This document shows positions 19,139 through 28,396 of a DNA stretch of 64,000 nucleotides, piece by piece (position 1 is the stretch's first letter; each line of letters starts with the position of its first letter). The DNA is from Azospirillum sp. B21. Its GTDB lineage: Bacteria > Pseudomonadota > Alphaproteobacteria > Azospirillales > Azospirillaceae. Position numbers and translations under genes: made by a program. The notes beneath the pieces are model-generated. The model was not told the DNA's origin and did no database searches. It was given only the letters and a program-made list of their open reading frames with translations. The DNA is taken from contig NZ_VTTO01000004.1 of the NCBI RefSeq assembly GCF_008364825.1, forward strand, positions 201,202 to 265,201, in the 5' to 3' direction.

Positions 19139-21010
19139 TCAACGCCAGCCGCGCCGGCCGCCGCGGCGGTCGTCCTCGTCGAACAGCTCGGCCAGCTTGT
19201 TCATCATCGTGCCGCCCAGCTGCTCCGCATCGACGATGGTGACGGCGCGGCGGTAGTAGCGGGTCACGTCGTGGCCGATGCCTATCGCCACCAGCTCCAC
19301 CGGCGACCGGGTCTCGATCTGCTCGATGGTCTGGCGCAGATGGCGTTCCAGATAATTGCCGGCATTCACCGACAGGGTGGAGTCGTCCACCGGCGCGCCG
19401 TCGGAGATCACCATCAGGATGCGGCGCTGTTCCGGCCGGCCGAGCAGGCGGTTGTGCGCCCACTGCAGCGCCTCGCCGTCGATGTTCTCCTTCAGGATGC
19501 CTTCGCGCAGCATCAGGCCCAGATTCTTGCGGGCGCGGCGCCACGGCATGTCGGCGGCCTTGTAGACGATGTGGCGGAGGTCGTTCAGGCGGCCGGGATG
19601 CGGCGGCTTGCCGGCGGCGACCCAGGCCTCGCGCGCCTGCCCGCCCTTCCAGGCGCGGGTGGTGAAGCCCAGCACCTCCACCTTCACCGCGCAGCGCTCC
19701 AGCGTGCGGGCGAGGATGTCGGCGCTCATCGCGGCGATGGAGATCGGCCGGCCGCGCATCGAGCCGGAATTGTCGATCAGCAGCGACACCACCGTGTCGC
19801 GGAAATCCATCTCCTTCTCTGCCTTGAAGGAGAGCGGCAGCACCGGGTTGGCGACGACGCGGGCCAGACGGGCGGCGTCGAGGATGCCCTCTTCCAGGTC
19901 GAAGTTCCAGGAGCGCTGCTGCTTGGCCATCAGCCGGCGCTGCAGCCGGTTCGCCAGCTTGGAGATCACGCCCTGCAGATGCTGCAGCTGCTGGTCCAGC
20001 AGATGGCGCAGCCGCTCCAGCTCCGCCGGGTCGCAGAGGTCGGCGGCGTCCACCACCTCGTCATACTGGGTGGTGAAGGCCTTGTAGGCGTTGGGATCGG
20101 GTTCGTTGCGGCGGTTGGCGTCGTTGCGCCAGGGCTGGCCGGGACCGGCGGGCTCCTCCGCCCCCTCGCCTTCGCCCATCTCCATGTCACCTTCCTCGCC
20201 GGCGCCTTCCTCGGCGCTGTCGCCGGCCTCCGAGGAGTCCTGCATCTCGGACGAGGCCATGGATTCGGACTCGGACTGGTCCTCGTCCTGGCCGCGGGTC
20301 TGGCCGCTCTCGGGCGAATTCTCATCCTCGGAGGACTGGGTCTGCTGGTCCTCCTCCTCTTCCTGGTCGGCTTCCTGACCGACTTCCATGTCGAGGTCGG
20401 CCAGCAGCCGGCGCACGGCCTTGGCGTAGGCCTCCTGATCGCCGGCATAGTTGGCCAGCCCCTTCATGTCGCGGCCCAGCCGCTCCTCGATCCAGGGGCG
20501 CCAGAGATCGACCGCGTGGGCGGCGGCGGGCGGTGGTGCTGCTCCGGTCATCGCCTCGCGCGCCATCAGCCGCAGCGCCTCGGCCAGCGGCACCTGCCCG
20601 CGATCCTCGACACGGTCGAGGCCCTGGCGGGTGTAACGGTCGTCCAGCGCCGCCTCGAGATTGTGTGCGACGCCGGCCATGTCGCGGCTGCCCAACGCCT
20701 CGCAGCGCGCCTGTTCCAGCGCGTCGTAGGCTTGGCGCGCCGCATCGCCCAGCGGCATGCGGTGGGCATGCACCGTGGCGTCGTGATAGCGCAGCCGCAG
20801 CGCCACGGCATCGGCCGCCCCGCGCAGCTTGGCGACCTCGACCGGATTCAGGTCGCGCGCCGGCAGCGGCACCCGAACCCGCTGGCCCGACAGCCCCGGC
20901 GGATCGGACGAAAAGCCCACCTGCACCTCCGCCCGGCGGGACATGGCGCGCACCGTGGCGGTAGTGGACCGCTTGAAGGCCTCGACGGGGGAGTCGTTCT
21001 GGGTGGTCAT
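19139..21010 (-). CDS. cobT: Aerobic cobaltochelatase subunit CobT
   Basis: With CobN and CobS, inserts cobalt into hydrogenobyrinic acid a,c-diamide during aerobic cobalamin synthesis. The 623-residue protein has a helical N-terminal half, a very acidic Glu/Asp/Gln linker (about 225-305, [14 protein letters not shown]), and a C-terminal von Willebrand A domain with MIDAS sequence [10 protein letters not shown]. The ATG at 21010 is preferred to an upstream TTG at 21049. cobS normally lies directly upstream in the same operon; here a small gene bounded by repeats separates them. Confidence 0.93.
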   Translation of the reverse strand: MTTQNDSPVEAFKRSTTATVRAMSRRAEVQVGFSSDPPGLSGQRVRVPLPARDLNPVEVAKLRGAADAVALRLRYHDATVHAHRMPLGDAARQAYDALEQARCEALGSRDMAGVAHNLEAALDDRYTRQGLDRVEDRGQVPLAEALRLMAREAMTGAAPPPAAAHAVDLWRPWIEERLGRDMKGLANYAGDQEAYAKAVRRLLADLDMEVGQEADQEEEEDQQTQSSEDENSPESGQTRGQDEDQSESESMASSEMQDSSEAGDSAEEGAGEEGDMEMGEGEGAEEPAGPGQPWRNDANRRNEPDPNAYKAFTTQYDEVVDAADLCDPAELERLRHLLDQQLQHLQGVISKLANRLQRRLMAKQQRSWNFDLEEGILDAARLARVVANPVLPLSFKAEKEMDFRDTVVSLLIDNSGSMRGRPISIAAMSADILARTLERCAVKVEVLGFTTRAWKGGQAREAWVAAGKPPHPGRLNDLRHIVYKAADMPWRRARKNLGLMLREGILKENIDGEALQWAHNRLLGRPEQRRILMVISDGAPVDDSTLSVNAGNYLERHLRQTIEQIETRSPVELVAIGIGHDVTRYYRRAVTIVDAEQLGGTMMNKLAELFDEDDRRGGRRGWR

Positions 21011-21075
21011 CGCGGGGCGTCTTCGGGTTGTGGTACCGGCTTCGGACAAGGTCGGAGAGCTGCGGGCAAGATTGA

Positions 21076-21114
21076 CACGGATTTCACGGATTTGGGCACG
21101 GATTTCACGGATTT
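21076..21114 (+). repeat. Left terminal repeat, two 18-bp copies
   Basis: CACGGATTTCACGGATTT, GGG spacer, then the identical 18 bases. Inverted relative to the right repeat. Confidence 0.95.
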
Positions 21115-21115
21115 T

Positions 21116-21499
21116 CTAATGTGCCAGTACTCGCTTGACCGTAAGGCTTGGTCCGGCGAAGTTGAACAGAAGGCCAACCGGCAATCCGCTTGCCCGCAGA
21201 TAGTTCAGAACTTGGCGGCTGTGGGCTTGGATCAAAGCCTCGCAAACCTTCAACTCCACGATCAACCGCTGTTCGACCACGAGATCCGCAAAATAGCTGC
21301 CGACGGGATCACCTTTGTAAAGCACCTTGAAAGGCACTTCCGTGGCAGCCGTCAAACCGGCGTCGGATAACTCACGAAACAGGGCCTTTTTATAGACCTG
21401 CTCTGCGAATCCATGGCCCAATGCGGCATGAACCGCAAAGGCGGCACCGATGACCCGCTCGGTCAAGCGGTCGAGATCGGCACCCAGGCTCACCTTCAT
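21116..21499 (-). CDS. GxxExxY family protein (PD-(D/E)XK nuclease-like)
   Basis: A 127-residue protein with the defining motif G30-FA-E33-QV-Y36, followed by the nuclease-like core SYFADLVVEQRLIVELKV (Asp72, Glu82, Lys84) and ALIQAHSRQVLNYLRASG. This layout is typical of the GxxExxY family, whose function is unknown. Its codon use is visibly less GC-biased than the cob genes on either side, which suggests transfer. The start at 21499 lies inside the right repeat and no Shine-Dalgarno is seen; a GTG a few codons in is an alternative. Confidence 0.85.
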   Translation of the reverse strand: MKVSLGADLDRLTERVIGAAFAVHAALGHGFAEQVYKKALFRELSDAGLTAATEVPFKVLYKGDPVGSYFADLVVEQRLIVELKVCEALIQAHSRQVLNYLRASGLPVGLLFNFAGPSLTVKRVLAH

Positions 21500-21534
21500 C
21501 CGTGAAATCCGTGTTTAAATCCGTGAAATCCGTG
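21498..21534 (+). repeat. Right terminal repeat, inverted 16/18-bp copies
   Basis: ATCCGTGAAATCCGTG (21498-21513), TTT spacer, AAATCCGTGAAATCCGTG (21517-21534), then a decayed third unit TAAATCCTTGTG. It is the reverse complement of the left repeat. Confidence 0.95.
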
Positions 21535-21590
21535 TAAATCCTTGTGTGCTGCGCCCCGACTTCAGGAGGGAAAGCAAGGGCGCAGGATCG

Positions 21591-22595
21591 TCACACGAGG
21601 TTCGCCTGGACCCCCGTCTCCGGCAGTTCGACGCCGAAGCAGCGCTGGTAGTATTCGGCCACCGTCGGCCGCTCCACCTCGTCGCACTTGTTGAGGAAGG
21701 TGATGCGGAAGGCGAAGGCGACGTCGTTGAAGATGCGCGCGTTCTCGGCCCAGGTGATGACCGTGCGCGGGCTCATGACGGTGGAGATGTCGCCGTTGAT
21801 GAAGCCGGCGCGGGTCAGGTCGGCCAGCCGCACCATCGACGCCACCGTGTCGCGGCCCTTGGCGTCGTCATAGGACGCGACCTTGGCCTGGACGATCTTC
21901 ATCTCGGCGTCGACCGGCAGGTAGTTCAGGGTCGCCACGATGTTCCAGCGGTCCATCTGGCCCTGGTTGATCTGCTGCGTGCCGTGGTACAGGCCGGTGG
22001 TGTCGCCGAGGCCGACGGTGTTCGCGGTGGCGAACAGGCGGAAGGCCGGGTGCGGGCGGATGACGCGGTTCTGGTCGAGCAGCGTCAGCTTGCCTTCCAC
22101 CTCCAGCACGCGCTGGATCACGAACATCACATCCGGACGGCCGGCGTCATACTCGTCGAACACCAGGGCGCAGGCATGCTGCAGGGCCCAGGGCAGGATG
22201 CCCTCGCGGTATTCGGTGACCTGCACGCCGTCGCGCAGAACGATGGCGTCCTTGCCCATCAGGTCGATGCGGCTGATGTGGCTGTCCAGGTTGACACGGA
22301 TGCATGGCCAGTTCAGCCGCGCCGCCACCTGTTCGATGTGGGTCGACTTGCCGGTGCCGTGATAGCCCTGGACCATGACGCGGCGGTTGTAGGCGAAGCC
22401 GGCGAGGATGGCCAGCGTCGTATCCCGGTCGAACCGGTAGGCGCTGTCGAGGTCGGGCACATGCTCCGAGCGCTGGCTGAAGGCCGGCACCTGCATGTCG
22501 CTGTCGATTCCGAAGACCTCGCGCACCGAGACCGTCGTATCGGGCTTGTGGTCGAACAGGGCCGAGCTGGCCTGGGTCGCTCCTTGGGAAGCCAT
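21591..22595 (-). CDS. cobS: Aerobic cobaltochelatase subunit CobS
   Basis: The MoxR-like AAA+ ATPase of the CobNST complex; 334 aa. Walker A is [13 protein letters not shown] (near residue 79), Walker B is [10 protein letters not shown], sensor 1 is [12 protein letters not shown], and the typical CobS N-terminus contains [11 protein letters not shown]. Start ATG 22595 (MASQGATQ) gives the family-typical length. It is transcribed toward the inserted cassette and cobT. Confidence 0.95.
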   Translation of the reverse strand: MASQGATQASSALFDHKPDTTVSVREVFGIDSDMQVPAFSQRSEHVPDLDSAYRFDRDTTLAILAGFAYNRRVMVQGYHGTGKSTHIEQVAARLNWPCIRVNLDSHISRIDLMGKDAIVLRDGVQVTEYREGILPWALQHACALVFDEYDAGRPDVMFVIQRVLEVEGKLTLLDQNRVIRPHPAFRLFATANTVGLGDTTGLYHGTQQINQGQMDRWNIVATLNYLPVDAEMKIVQAKVASYDDAKGRDTVASMVRLADLTRAGFINGDISTVMSPRTVITWAENARIFNDVAFAFRITFLNKCDEVERPTVAEYYQRCFGVELPETGVQANLV

Positions 22596-22669
22596 GGGTG
22601 GTTTCTTACGTTCCAGCGAGTGTCGGTTGTCCAGCGGCCGCGGGGTTGACCCGGCCCGCCAACGGAGGT

Positions 22670-23254
22670 TCAGGCAGCATAACAGGCTTTCAGCGTATTG
22701 TAGGCCTGATTGATTTCTTTCAGGCGTTCTTCCGCAGCCTTGTCGCCGCCGTTGGCATCGGGATGGTGCTTTTTCGCAAGCTCCCGATAGCGTGCCTTGA
22801 TGCGCGTGAAGTCCACGGGCGGTGTCAGTTCCAGGACGGCAAGCGCCTTTTCCTCTTCGGTCCGGGCGTGGCTCCGCCGGTGCGCCTTTTCCTCGTCCTT
22901 CGTCTTGCCGGCATCCTGGCCGAATTCGAAGCTGAAGCCGTTGACCACGCGCTCGCGGATGAAGCGCTCCTGCGTCGCCCATTTGCCGAGCGGCCAGCTC
23001 GGCCGCTGCCAGGTGGTGTCGCGCCGCACCTCCGCCTCGATCTGGTCGGTGGACATGCCGGCGTAATAGTCCCAGGCGCGGTTGTACTCCCGGACATGGT
23101 CCAGGCAGAACCACCAGTACTCGTTGAGACTGCTGCGGCTTTTCGGCGCACGGTATTCGCCCGCGGCGACGCACTCAGGGTGGTCGCACACACGGGTGGC
23201 CGCACGCGGGGCGGCGTAGCTGTCGTAACTGGAGCGGGCGCGGTTCCTGGTCAT
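22670..23254 (-). CDS. J-domain (DnaJ-like) protein
   Basis: A 194-residue protein whose last ~60 residues are a J domain ([23 protein letters not shown], with the HPD tripeptide, then INQAYNTL). The N-terminal two thirds hold a family-specific region with [15 protein letters not shown] and [17 protein letters not shown], including several Cys/His that may bind a metal. Such proteins recur next to cobS and bolA in alphaproteobacteria and presumably stimulate a DnaK-type chaperone. Start ATG 23254; diverges from bolA. Confidence 0.88.
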   Translation of the reverse strand: MTRNRARSSYDSYAAPRAATRVCDHPECVAAGEYRAPKSRSSLNEYWWFCLDHVREYNRAWDYYAGMSTDQIEAEVRRDTTWQRPSWPLGKWATQERFIRERVVNGFSFEFGQDAGKTKDEEKAHRRSHARTEEEKALAVLELTPPVDFTRIKARYRELAKKHHPDANGGDKAAEERLKEINQAYNTLKACYAA

Positions 23255-23448
23255 CGGGCAAGTATGGGAAGAGCCGATGCCTCTGGCAAGCACGCCGAAT
23301 CAGGCTTCCGTCATCCGCAACGCGCGGGTCGCGGCGCTTGACAGACGATGAATCGCACCCTCTCCTTTGCGGTGCGGATCGCCGGGGGGAGCCGCTCCTC
23401 CGCCGGCCGCCCTTCCACCGCTCATGCGAGAGAAACCGGAACCCCGCC

Positions 23449-23724
23449 ATGGAATACGCCACCCGCATCCGCGAGAAGCTGACCGCCGGACTGGCGCCTG
23501 ATCGTCTGGAGGTGGTCGACGACTCCGCCCGGCACGCCGGCCATGCCGGTGCGGACGCCGCGGGCGAGACCCATTTCCACGTTACCGTCGTCTCCGCCGC
23601 CTTCGCCGGCAAGTCGCGGGTGGAGCGCCAGCGCATGGTCTATGCCCTGCTGGCCGACGAATTGCGCGAGCGGGTGCACGCGCTGGGCCTGACCACCCAC
23701 GCCCCCGGCGAAGCCGGAGCCTGA
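23449..23724 (+). CDS. BolA family protein
   Basis: A 91-residue BolA fold: N-terminal helix YATRIREKLTAGL, then LEVVDDSARHAGH, ETHFHVTVVSAAFAGKSRVERQRMVYALLADEL and the terminal HALGLTTHAPGE. BolA proteins work with monothiol glutaredoxins in Fe-S handling and can act as regulators. The conserved His in HFHVTVVS and the His near the C-terminus are cluster ligands in relatives. Start ATG 23449. Confidence 0.9.
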   Translation: MEYATRIREKLTAGLAPDRLEVVDDSARHAGHAGADAAGETHFHVTVVSAAFAGKSRVERQRMVYALLADELRERVHALGLTTHAPGEAGA

Positions 23725-23799
23725 CCGCCGCTTCGCTTCCCTCCGCGTTTCAACACTCGGTTCCCGCCTCTCAAGTAACGCGCGGTTGAGGGGCTGAAA

Positions 23800-23912
23800 T
23801 TGCATACATATGAATGCAACTATGAGTCGATTTTAGAAAATGTTGTAAGAATGAGACGCGCGTGCGTGGTTGCAATTCCCGCTGCGTTTAGTAAAGTGCG
23901 ATATATGCAACC
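23800..23912. promoter_or_regulatory. AT-rich control region with TTGCA palindromes upstream of the RHH gene
   Basis: A near-perfect 20-base palindrome, TTGCAT-A-CATATG-A-ATGCAA, spans 23800-23819 with one mismatched pair. Downstream, GGTTGCA (23868-23874) and TGCAACC (23906-23912) form a second inverted pair sharing the TTGCA core. The region is markedly AT-rich for this genome. The next gene is a ribbon-helix-helix protein, so autoregulation through these sites is plausible but inferred. Confidence 0.55.
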
Positions 23913-23978
23913 ATTTATCGCGCCGTGGCGGACACAAACTTCGCATGTCCGCCGGCGGCTTCGTGGAAGGGGCTGCGG

Positions 23979-24458
23979 ATGGCGAAGCGTGGGCCGAAGA
24001 AAAAGCGGGTGAACACCCCACAGGCAGGGGTGGAACCATTGAGAAGCCAGAACATCATGATCGGCGGTCATCGCACGAGCATGCGGCTGGAACCGTCGAT
24101 GTGGGATGCTCTGGAGGATATCGGCCGTCGGGAAGGACTGACCGTCAATCGTCTCTGCACGCAGATCAAGGAACGGATCGAGGAGCAGGCTCGCCGCCGC
24201 GGCATCAACCCCGAGGAAGCGGACGTCACCCTGACCTCCGCCGTGCGTGTCTTCATTGCGTCCTACTACCGGCGAGCTTGCACCGAGGATGGTCATGTGC
24301 GCGCCGGCCATGGCGGCAGCGATCCGTTCATCGGCACGCCATTCGAACTGCCGGCTGTCGATGACGTCGACGGCGGCCAGTCCGCGGTCGCGGCAGGCGG
24401 CAGCTTTCCCACCCCCGGCGGCCAATCGGCGTCGCCAAGCACCCTGCTGGAGGCATAA
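23979..24458 (+). CDS. Ribbon-helix-helix domain protein (RHH_4-like)
   Basis: A 159-residue protein. After a basic start (MAKRGPKKKR), residues ~27-95 contain a ribbon-helix-helix-type domain: IMIGGHRTSMRLEPSMWDAL, EDIGRREGLTVNRLCTQIKE and VRVFIASYYRR. This matches the alphaproteobacterial RHH_4 pattern (beta strand with SMRLE, then two helices). The C-terminal ~55 residues look disordered. Probably a DNA-binding regulator. Start ATG 23979 has GGAAGGGG upstream; an earlier in-frame ATG at 23925 is less likely. Confidence 0.82.
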   Translation: MAKRGPKKKRVNTPQAGVEPLRSQNIMIGGHRTSMRLEPSMWDALEDIGRREGLTVNRLCTQIKERIEEQARRRGINPEEADVTLTSAVRVFIASYYRRACTEDGHVRAGHGGSDPFIGTPFELPAVDDVDGGQSAVAAGGSFPTPGGQSASPSTLLEA

Positions 24459-24527
24459 AGGCGCGCCGCGACCTGGCCACCGGCCGCAGTCCGCCTTTCC
24501 TTCCGCTGTTTTGCAGAGCGGCGTCGC

Positions 24528-25148
24528 CTATTCCGCCGCTTCCTCGCGGGCGGAGTCTTCGCCTTGCTCGCCGGTGTAGTGGGCAGGCCAATGTTTGCGC
24601 ACCACTTCGCCGTTGCTGTCGAAGATGTGGCACATGTTCAGCAGGACCGGCCGTTTGCCGTCGTCGTGGGTCGGCTTGCCGGCAGCTTTCGCCCGTTCGG
24701 CCGCCTCGCGGGCCAGGATCGGGTAGACTGTCTGGAAGGCGGTGGTGGCCAGCGGGCCCAGCAGCTCCACCAAATGGGTGCAGCCCTTCGGCCCGCCCAG
24801 CCGGTCCTTGACCGCACGGGTCCAGCCCGGACCGATGCGCAGGCCAACCAGCTTCTGGAACTGCGGCGTGATGCTGCCGCAGGCGTTGTAGGGGCTGTGC
24901 TGGGTGACCGCCTCCACCGCCTGGACGGTCAGCTTGTCGTCGACGGTCAGGCGCATCCACATCTGGTGGATCGGCGTTCCCGGCTCCAGATGTCCGCGCT
25001 CCTCGGTATGGAACCCATAGCTCTTGACGTCGGTCAGGTGCCCTTCGATGTCCCACAGCCCGTCGGTGCGCCGGAATCCCTGGCAGGTGACGCGGCGGGT
25101 GTGGATCGGCTCGCGCGCGGCGGGGGCGGACAGCGAGGGCGCGGACAT
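24528..25148 (-). CDS. DUF2889 domain protein
   Basis: A 206-residue protein with the DUF2889 pattern: RRTDGLWDIEGHLTDVKSY, IHQMWMRLTVDDKLTVQAVEAVT, GLRIGPGWTRAVKDRLGG and GCTHLVELLGPLATTAFQTV. It also has a Cys/His-containing NMCHIFDSNGEV segment. Function is unknown; members often lie near aromatic-compound or regulatory genes. No signal peptide. Its end converges on the RHH gene, 69 bases apart. Confidence 0.85.
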   Translation of the reverse strand: MSAPSLSAPAAREPIHTRRVTCQGFRRTDGLWDIEGHLTDVKSYGFHTEERGHLEPGTPIHQMWMRLTVDDKLTVQAVEAVTQHSPYNACGSITPQFQKLVGLRIGPGWTRAVKDRLGGPKGCTHLVELLGPLATTAFQTVYPILAREAAERAKAAGKPTHDDGKRPVLLNMCHIFDSNGEVVRKHWPAHYTGEQGEDSAREEAAE

Positions 25149-25274
25149 CGGGCTTTCCAGTTCATCAGGTAGAATGGCTCACCATCGACTATCGGCGGGG
25201 CCGGGCGCCCGGTCAACCCGACCCCGCCGCAACGCAGCGTTACCTATAGGTCAGCCTTGCGGTCACCGTTGCGT

Positions 25275-25736
25275 TCAGCCGAGCCTGGCCTCCGCCGAAT
25301 AGCCGCTGCCGAACATGTAGGCCTCGCGGCTGCGCAGTTCGTCCTCCAGATGGGCGCGGACGACGGCGAACAGGTCGCGGATCGACACCATGCCGACCAC
25401 CTCGCCATCGACCGCGATGGGCAGGTGGCGGTAACGGCGCTGTTCCATCAGGTCGAGCGCGGAGAGTGCCGTGGCCGAGGGTTCCAGTGTGTCGGGATTC
25501 TCGGTCATCACGGCCGACAGCGGCGTGGTGTCGGGGTCGAGTCCGGCGGCCACCACGCGTACGGTCATGTCGCGTTCGGTGACGATGCCTTTCAGCGTCC
25601 GCCCTTCGGTGACCAGCACCGCAGCGATGCGCTTCTCTGCCATCAGCGTGGCGGCATCGCGGACGGTGGCGCCCGACGGCAGGCAGGACAGCTCCTGGTT
25701 CTTGATGACATCCGGCATCAGTCGACGTGTCGGCAT
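25275..25736 (-). CDS. Tandem CBS-domain protein
   Basis: A 153-residue protein consisting of two CBS repeats (about 5-65 and 75-135), together a Bateman module that binds adenosine nucleotides. Visible markers are MAEKRIAAVLVTEGRTLKGIVTERD and MEQRRYRHLPIAVDGEVVGMVSIRDL. No other domain is attached, as in many free-standing regulatory CBS proteins. Start is taken as ATG 25736, because GGGAG is placed about 9 bases upstream; ATG 25745 lies too close to that site. Confidence 0.9.
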   Translation of the reverse strand: MPTRRLMPDVIKNQELSCLPSGATVRDAATLMAEKRIAAVLVTEGRTLKGIVTERDMTVRVVAAGLDPDTTPLSAVMTENPDTLEPSATALSALDLMEQRRYRHLPIAVDGEVVGMVSIRDLFAVVRAHLEDELRSREAYMFGSGYSAEARLG

Positions 25737-25903
25737 GTGTCCCATCTCCCTCGTGATTGCAGGTTTTGTGGACGAACGATGCACTCGACCGCGATTTCGC
25801 AGCGCGGTAATGCCGATCCTGTCAGCTTGATGATCTGATAGTCAATAGAACTGATTGTTAAAAACCATACATGTTTCCGGATTGGTTTTCGCTTCCGCCG
25901 GTT

Positions 25904-26392
25904 TTACTGCGGAGAATCAAGCCGCTTGCGCAGCCCTTCGAAGCCGCTGGTGTAGATGCCGGCGATGGTCTTGCGCGCTTCCGCATCGGGGGCGCCGCTG
26001 GCCTCGAAGCTGGAGGACCAGGTGATGCGGGTGGTGCGGGCATCCACCGCGCTGAGCCGGATGGTGGAACTGTAGTTCTTCACCGGCAGCGGTCCGCTCA
26101 GCAGCGTGTAGCGCAGGCGGTGCTTGGCGGCGGAGACGGCCATCAGCCGTTCCTGGATGGCGCCGCCGCCCTTCAGGGCGAGGTCGCGTTCCTGAGTGCC
26201 GCCGGTCTTGCGCAGGGTGCAGCCCTCCACGGCCGGATGCCAGTCGGCGATGGCGCAGAAGGGCGCGATCTGTTTCCACACCTGCTCGATCGGCGCCTTG
26301 ATCGTCGCCTGCTCGCGCACTTCCAGCGCCATGGCCGGTGCCGCCACCAACAGCAGAGCACCCAACGCCGACATGCCCGCAATCGCCTTCAT
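25904..26392 (-). CDS. Secreted SRPBCC-family protein
   Basis: A 162-residue protein with a signal peptide (MKAIAGMSALGALLLVAAPAM, cleavage after ALA/AMA near 23) and an SRPBCC/polyketide-cyclase-like fold: EVREQATIKAPIEQVWKQIAPF, IADWHPAV, RITWSSSFEAS. This fold holds hydrophobic ligands; the specific ligand is unknown. The start at 26392 was chosen for the signal peptide. It lies 132 bases downstream of aroB on the same strand. Confidence 0.82.
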   Translation of the reverse strand: MKAIAGMSALGALLLVAAPAMALEVREQATIKAPIEQVWKQIAPFCAIADWHPAVEGCTLRKTGGTQERDLALKGGGAIQERLMAVSAAKHRLRYTLLSGPLPVKNYSSTIRLSAVDARTTRITWSSSFEASGAPDAEARKTIAGIYTSGFEGLRKRLDSPQ

Positions 26393-26524
26393 CGCCCATC
26401 CTCCCTTGTCCGCCGCGACGGGACGGCCGCGGTCTTGGTCGGGAGTATGGGCGGGCAACGGCGAGGGCGGCTATTGTGCGAAAGACTGACTATCCGCAAA
26501 TGCTCGATCAAAGGGATGCGGGTA

Positions 26525-27670
26525 TCAGGCTGGGGTCACCGCCTCTTCCAGAACGGAGCGGACGGCGGCGGCATCGACGTCGCGACGGGTGAAGGCGTTG
26601 CCGATGCGGTCGGCCAGGATGAAGGTGATGCGGCCGTCCTGCACCTTCTTGTCCTTGGCCATCGACCGCACCAGCCCGTCCACGTCCCAGGCGACGCCGG
26701 GGATGTCGGCCGGGCGTACCGGCAGGCCCACGTCCGCCAGATGGGCGCGGGCGCGCTGGGCATCCTCCGCCGGGCAAAGCCCCAGCCGCACCGACAGGTC
26801 GAAGGCGAGCACCATGCCTATCGCCACCCCCTCGCCATGCAGCAGGGTCTGGCCGAAGCCGGTCGCCGCCTCCAGCGCATGGCCGAAGGTGTGGCCCAGG
26901 TTCAGCAATGCCCGGTCGCCGCTCTCGCGCTCGTCCACCCCGACGATGTCGGCCTTGGCACGGCAGCTGACGGTCACGGCATGGCGCCGGGCGTCGCTGT
27001 CGCCGTCCACCACCCGCCGGCCGTTCTGCTCCAGCCAGGCGAAGAAGTCGGGCTGGCGGATCAGGCCGTACTTCACCACCTCGGCGTAGCCGGCCAGCAC
27101 TTCGCGCCGCGGCAGGGTGTCGAGCGTGGCGGTGTCGGCGATGACCAGCCGCGGCTGGTGGAAGGCGCCGATCAGGTTCTTGCCGTGGCGGCTGTTGATG
27201 CCGGTCTTGCCGCCGACCGAGCTGTCGACCTGGGACAGCAGCGTGGTCGGCACCTGGATGAAGTCGATGCCGCGCAGGGCCGATGCGGCGGCGAAACCGG
27301 TGATGTCGCCGATCACCCCGCCGCCCAGCGCCAGCAGGACGGTGGACCGTTCGATGCCGCGGCCCAGAATGTCGTCCATCAGCTGCTGGAAATGGCCGAA
27401 GTCCTTGGTCTTCTCGCCGGCCGGCAGGACGATGGCCGGCTGCGGCGCGATCCCTGCCTCCAGCATCGCGGCGTTCAGCGTATCCAGATGCAGCGGCGCC
27501 ACGTTGGCGTCGGTCACCACGATGGGCGCCCGGCCGCGGGTGACGGCGGCGATGCGCTCGCCCGCATCGGCCAGCACACCGTCGCCGACCAGGATGTCGT
27601 AGCTGCGGGCGCCCAGCTCCAGGCGGACGGTGTCGAGTGCGGCCGGGGTGGTGGCGGAGACGGAGGTCAT
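26525..27670 (-). CDS. aroB: 3-dehydroquinate synthase
   Basis: Second step of the shikimate pathway: converts DAHP to 3-dehydroquinate using NAD and a divalent metal. The 381-residue protein has the NAD-binding ALGGGVIGDITGFAAA, substrate loop PTTLLSQVDSSVGGKTGIN, GYAEVVKYGLI and metal ligands in NLGHTFGHALEA. Length and all motifs match the family. Stands 51 bases downstream of aroK, likely one operon. Confidence 0.96.
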   Translation of the reverse strand: MTSVSATTPAALDTVRLELGARSYDILVGDGVLADAGERIAAVTRGRAPIVVTDANVAPLHLDTLNAAMLEAGIAPQPAIVLPAGEKTKDFGHFQQLMDDILGRGIERSTVLLALGGGVIGDITGFAAASALRGIDFIQVPTTLLSQVDSSVGGKTGINSRHGKNLIGAFHQPRLVIADTATLDTLPRREVLAGYAEVVKYGLIRQPDFFAWLEQNGRRVVDGDSDARRHAVTVSCRAKADIVGVDERESGDRALLNLGHTFGHALEAATGFGQTLLHGEGVAIGMVLAFDLSVRLGLCPAEDAQRARAHLADVGLPVRPADIPGVAWDVDGLVRSMAKDKKVQDGRITFILADRIGNAFTRRDVDAAAVRSVLEEAVTPA

Positions 27671-27721
27671 CGGGGCAGTCCGCGAGGCTGGAGGTTCAGG
27701 AAAGGGCGTGGGGACCAGCCG

Positions 27722-28396
27722 TCAGGGGGCGTCGGCCTTGGGGGCGTCGGCCTTGGCGGCCCGGCCGCCGCGCGGCTGGCGGTGGGGGAGCTGGACGCCG
27801 AAATGGGCCTCCAGCGCGTCGATCACCAGTTCAACCGTCACGTCGGGCGGGCGTTCGTCGCTGACCACGGTCAGGTCGGCCTCGGCATAGACGGGATAGC
27901 GCTGTTCCATCAGCCGGCCCAGGATGGCGCGCGGGTCTCCCTGGTTCAGGATGGGGCGGTGGGTGCGCCGCGCGGTGCGGGCGACCAGGACGTCCAATTC
28001 GGCGCGCAGCCAGACCGAAAGGCCGTACTGGCGGATGGCGGCGCGGGTGTCCGGGTCCATGAAGGCGCCCCCGCCGGTCGCCAGGATGTGCACCGGCTCG
28101 TCCTTCAGCAGGCGGGTGATGATGCGGCGCTCGACGGAGCGGAAGACCGGCTCGCCGTCGCGGGCGAAGATCTCGGCGATGGTGCAGCCAGCCGCGGCCT
28201 CGATCTCGGTGTCGGCGTCGCGGAAGGGCAGGTGGAGCCGTGTCGCCAGCCGGCGCCCGATGGCGCTCTTGCCGGCACCCATCAGCCCGACCAGCACCAC
28301 GGTGCGCGGCAGCAGCGGTGTCTTGTCCTCCGCCGCTCCGGCCCCCGTTTCCGGAAGCAGGGCCGCCGTCGCCTTGTGCAATCCCGTCACATCCAT
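27722..28396 (-). CDS. aroK: Shikimate kinase
   Basis: Phosphorylates shikimate with ATP, fifth step of the pathway. A 224-residue P-loop kinase: [18 protein letters not shown] (Walker A), FRDADTEIE (shikimate and Mg binding), ILATGGGAF (Walker B-like), RPILNQ in the lid. The N-terminal ~30 and C-terminal ~20 residues are extensions; the latter repeats KADAP twice. Start ATG 28396 (MDVTGL) is preferred; a TTG at 28420 is the alternative. Confidence 0.94.
   Translation of the reverse strand: MDVTGLHKATAALLPETGAGAAEDKTPLLPRTVVLVGLMGAGKSAIGRRLATRLHLPFRDADTEIEAAAGCTIAEIFARDGEPVFRSVERRIITRLLKDEPVHILATGGGAFMDPDTRAAIRQYGLSVWLRAELDVLVARTARRTHRPILNQGDPRAILGRLMEQRYPVYAEADLTVVSDERPPDVTVELVIDALEAHFGVQLPHRQPRGGRAAKADAPKADAP

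Larger units (their letters stand above)
21076..21534 (-). mobile_element. Candidate inverted-repeat-bounded gene cassette (GxxExxY)
   Basis: A ~460-bp unit between cobT and cobS. Left boundary: two exact copies of CACGGATTTCACGGATTT at 21076-21093 and 21097-21114. Right boundary: the reverse complement, a 16-base copy at 21498-21513 and an 18-base copy at 21517-21534. Each copy is itself a doubled 9-mer. A single open frame fills the space between: its stop lies two bases from the left repeat and its start codon overlaps the right one. No transposase is present. That it moves as a unit is inference. Confidence 0.6.

Noticed and set aside
23820..24425. Minus-strand frame opposite the RHH gene
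   Set aside because: Sequence is Arg/His/Gly shadow-like. The plus-strand frame has a recognisable DNA-binding domain and a ribosome site.
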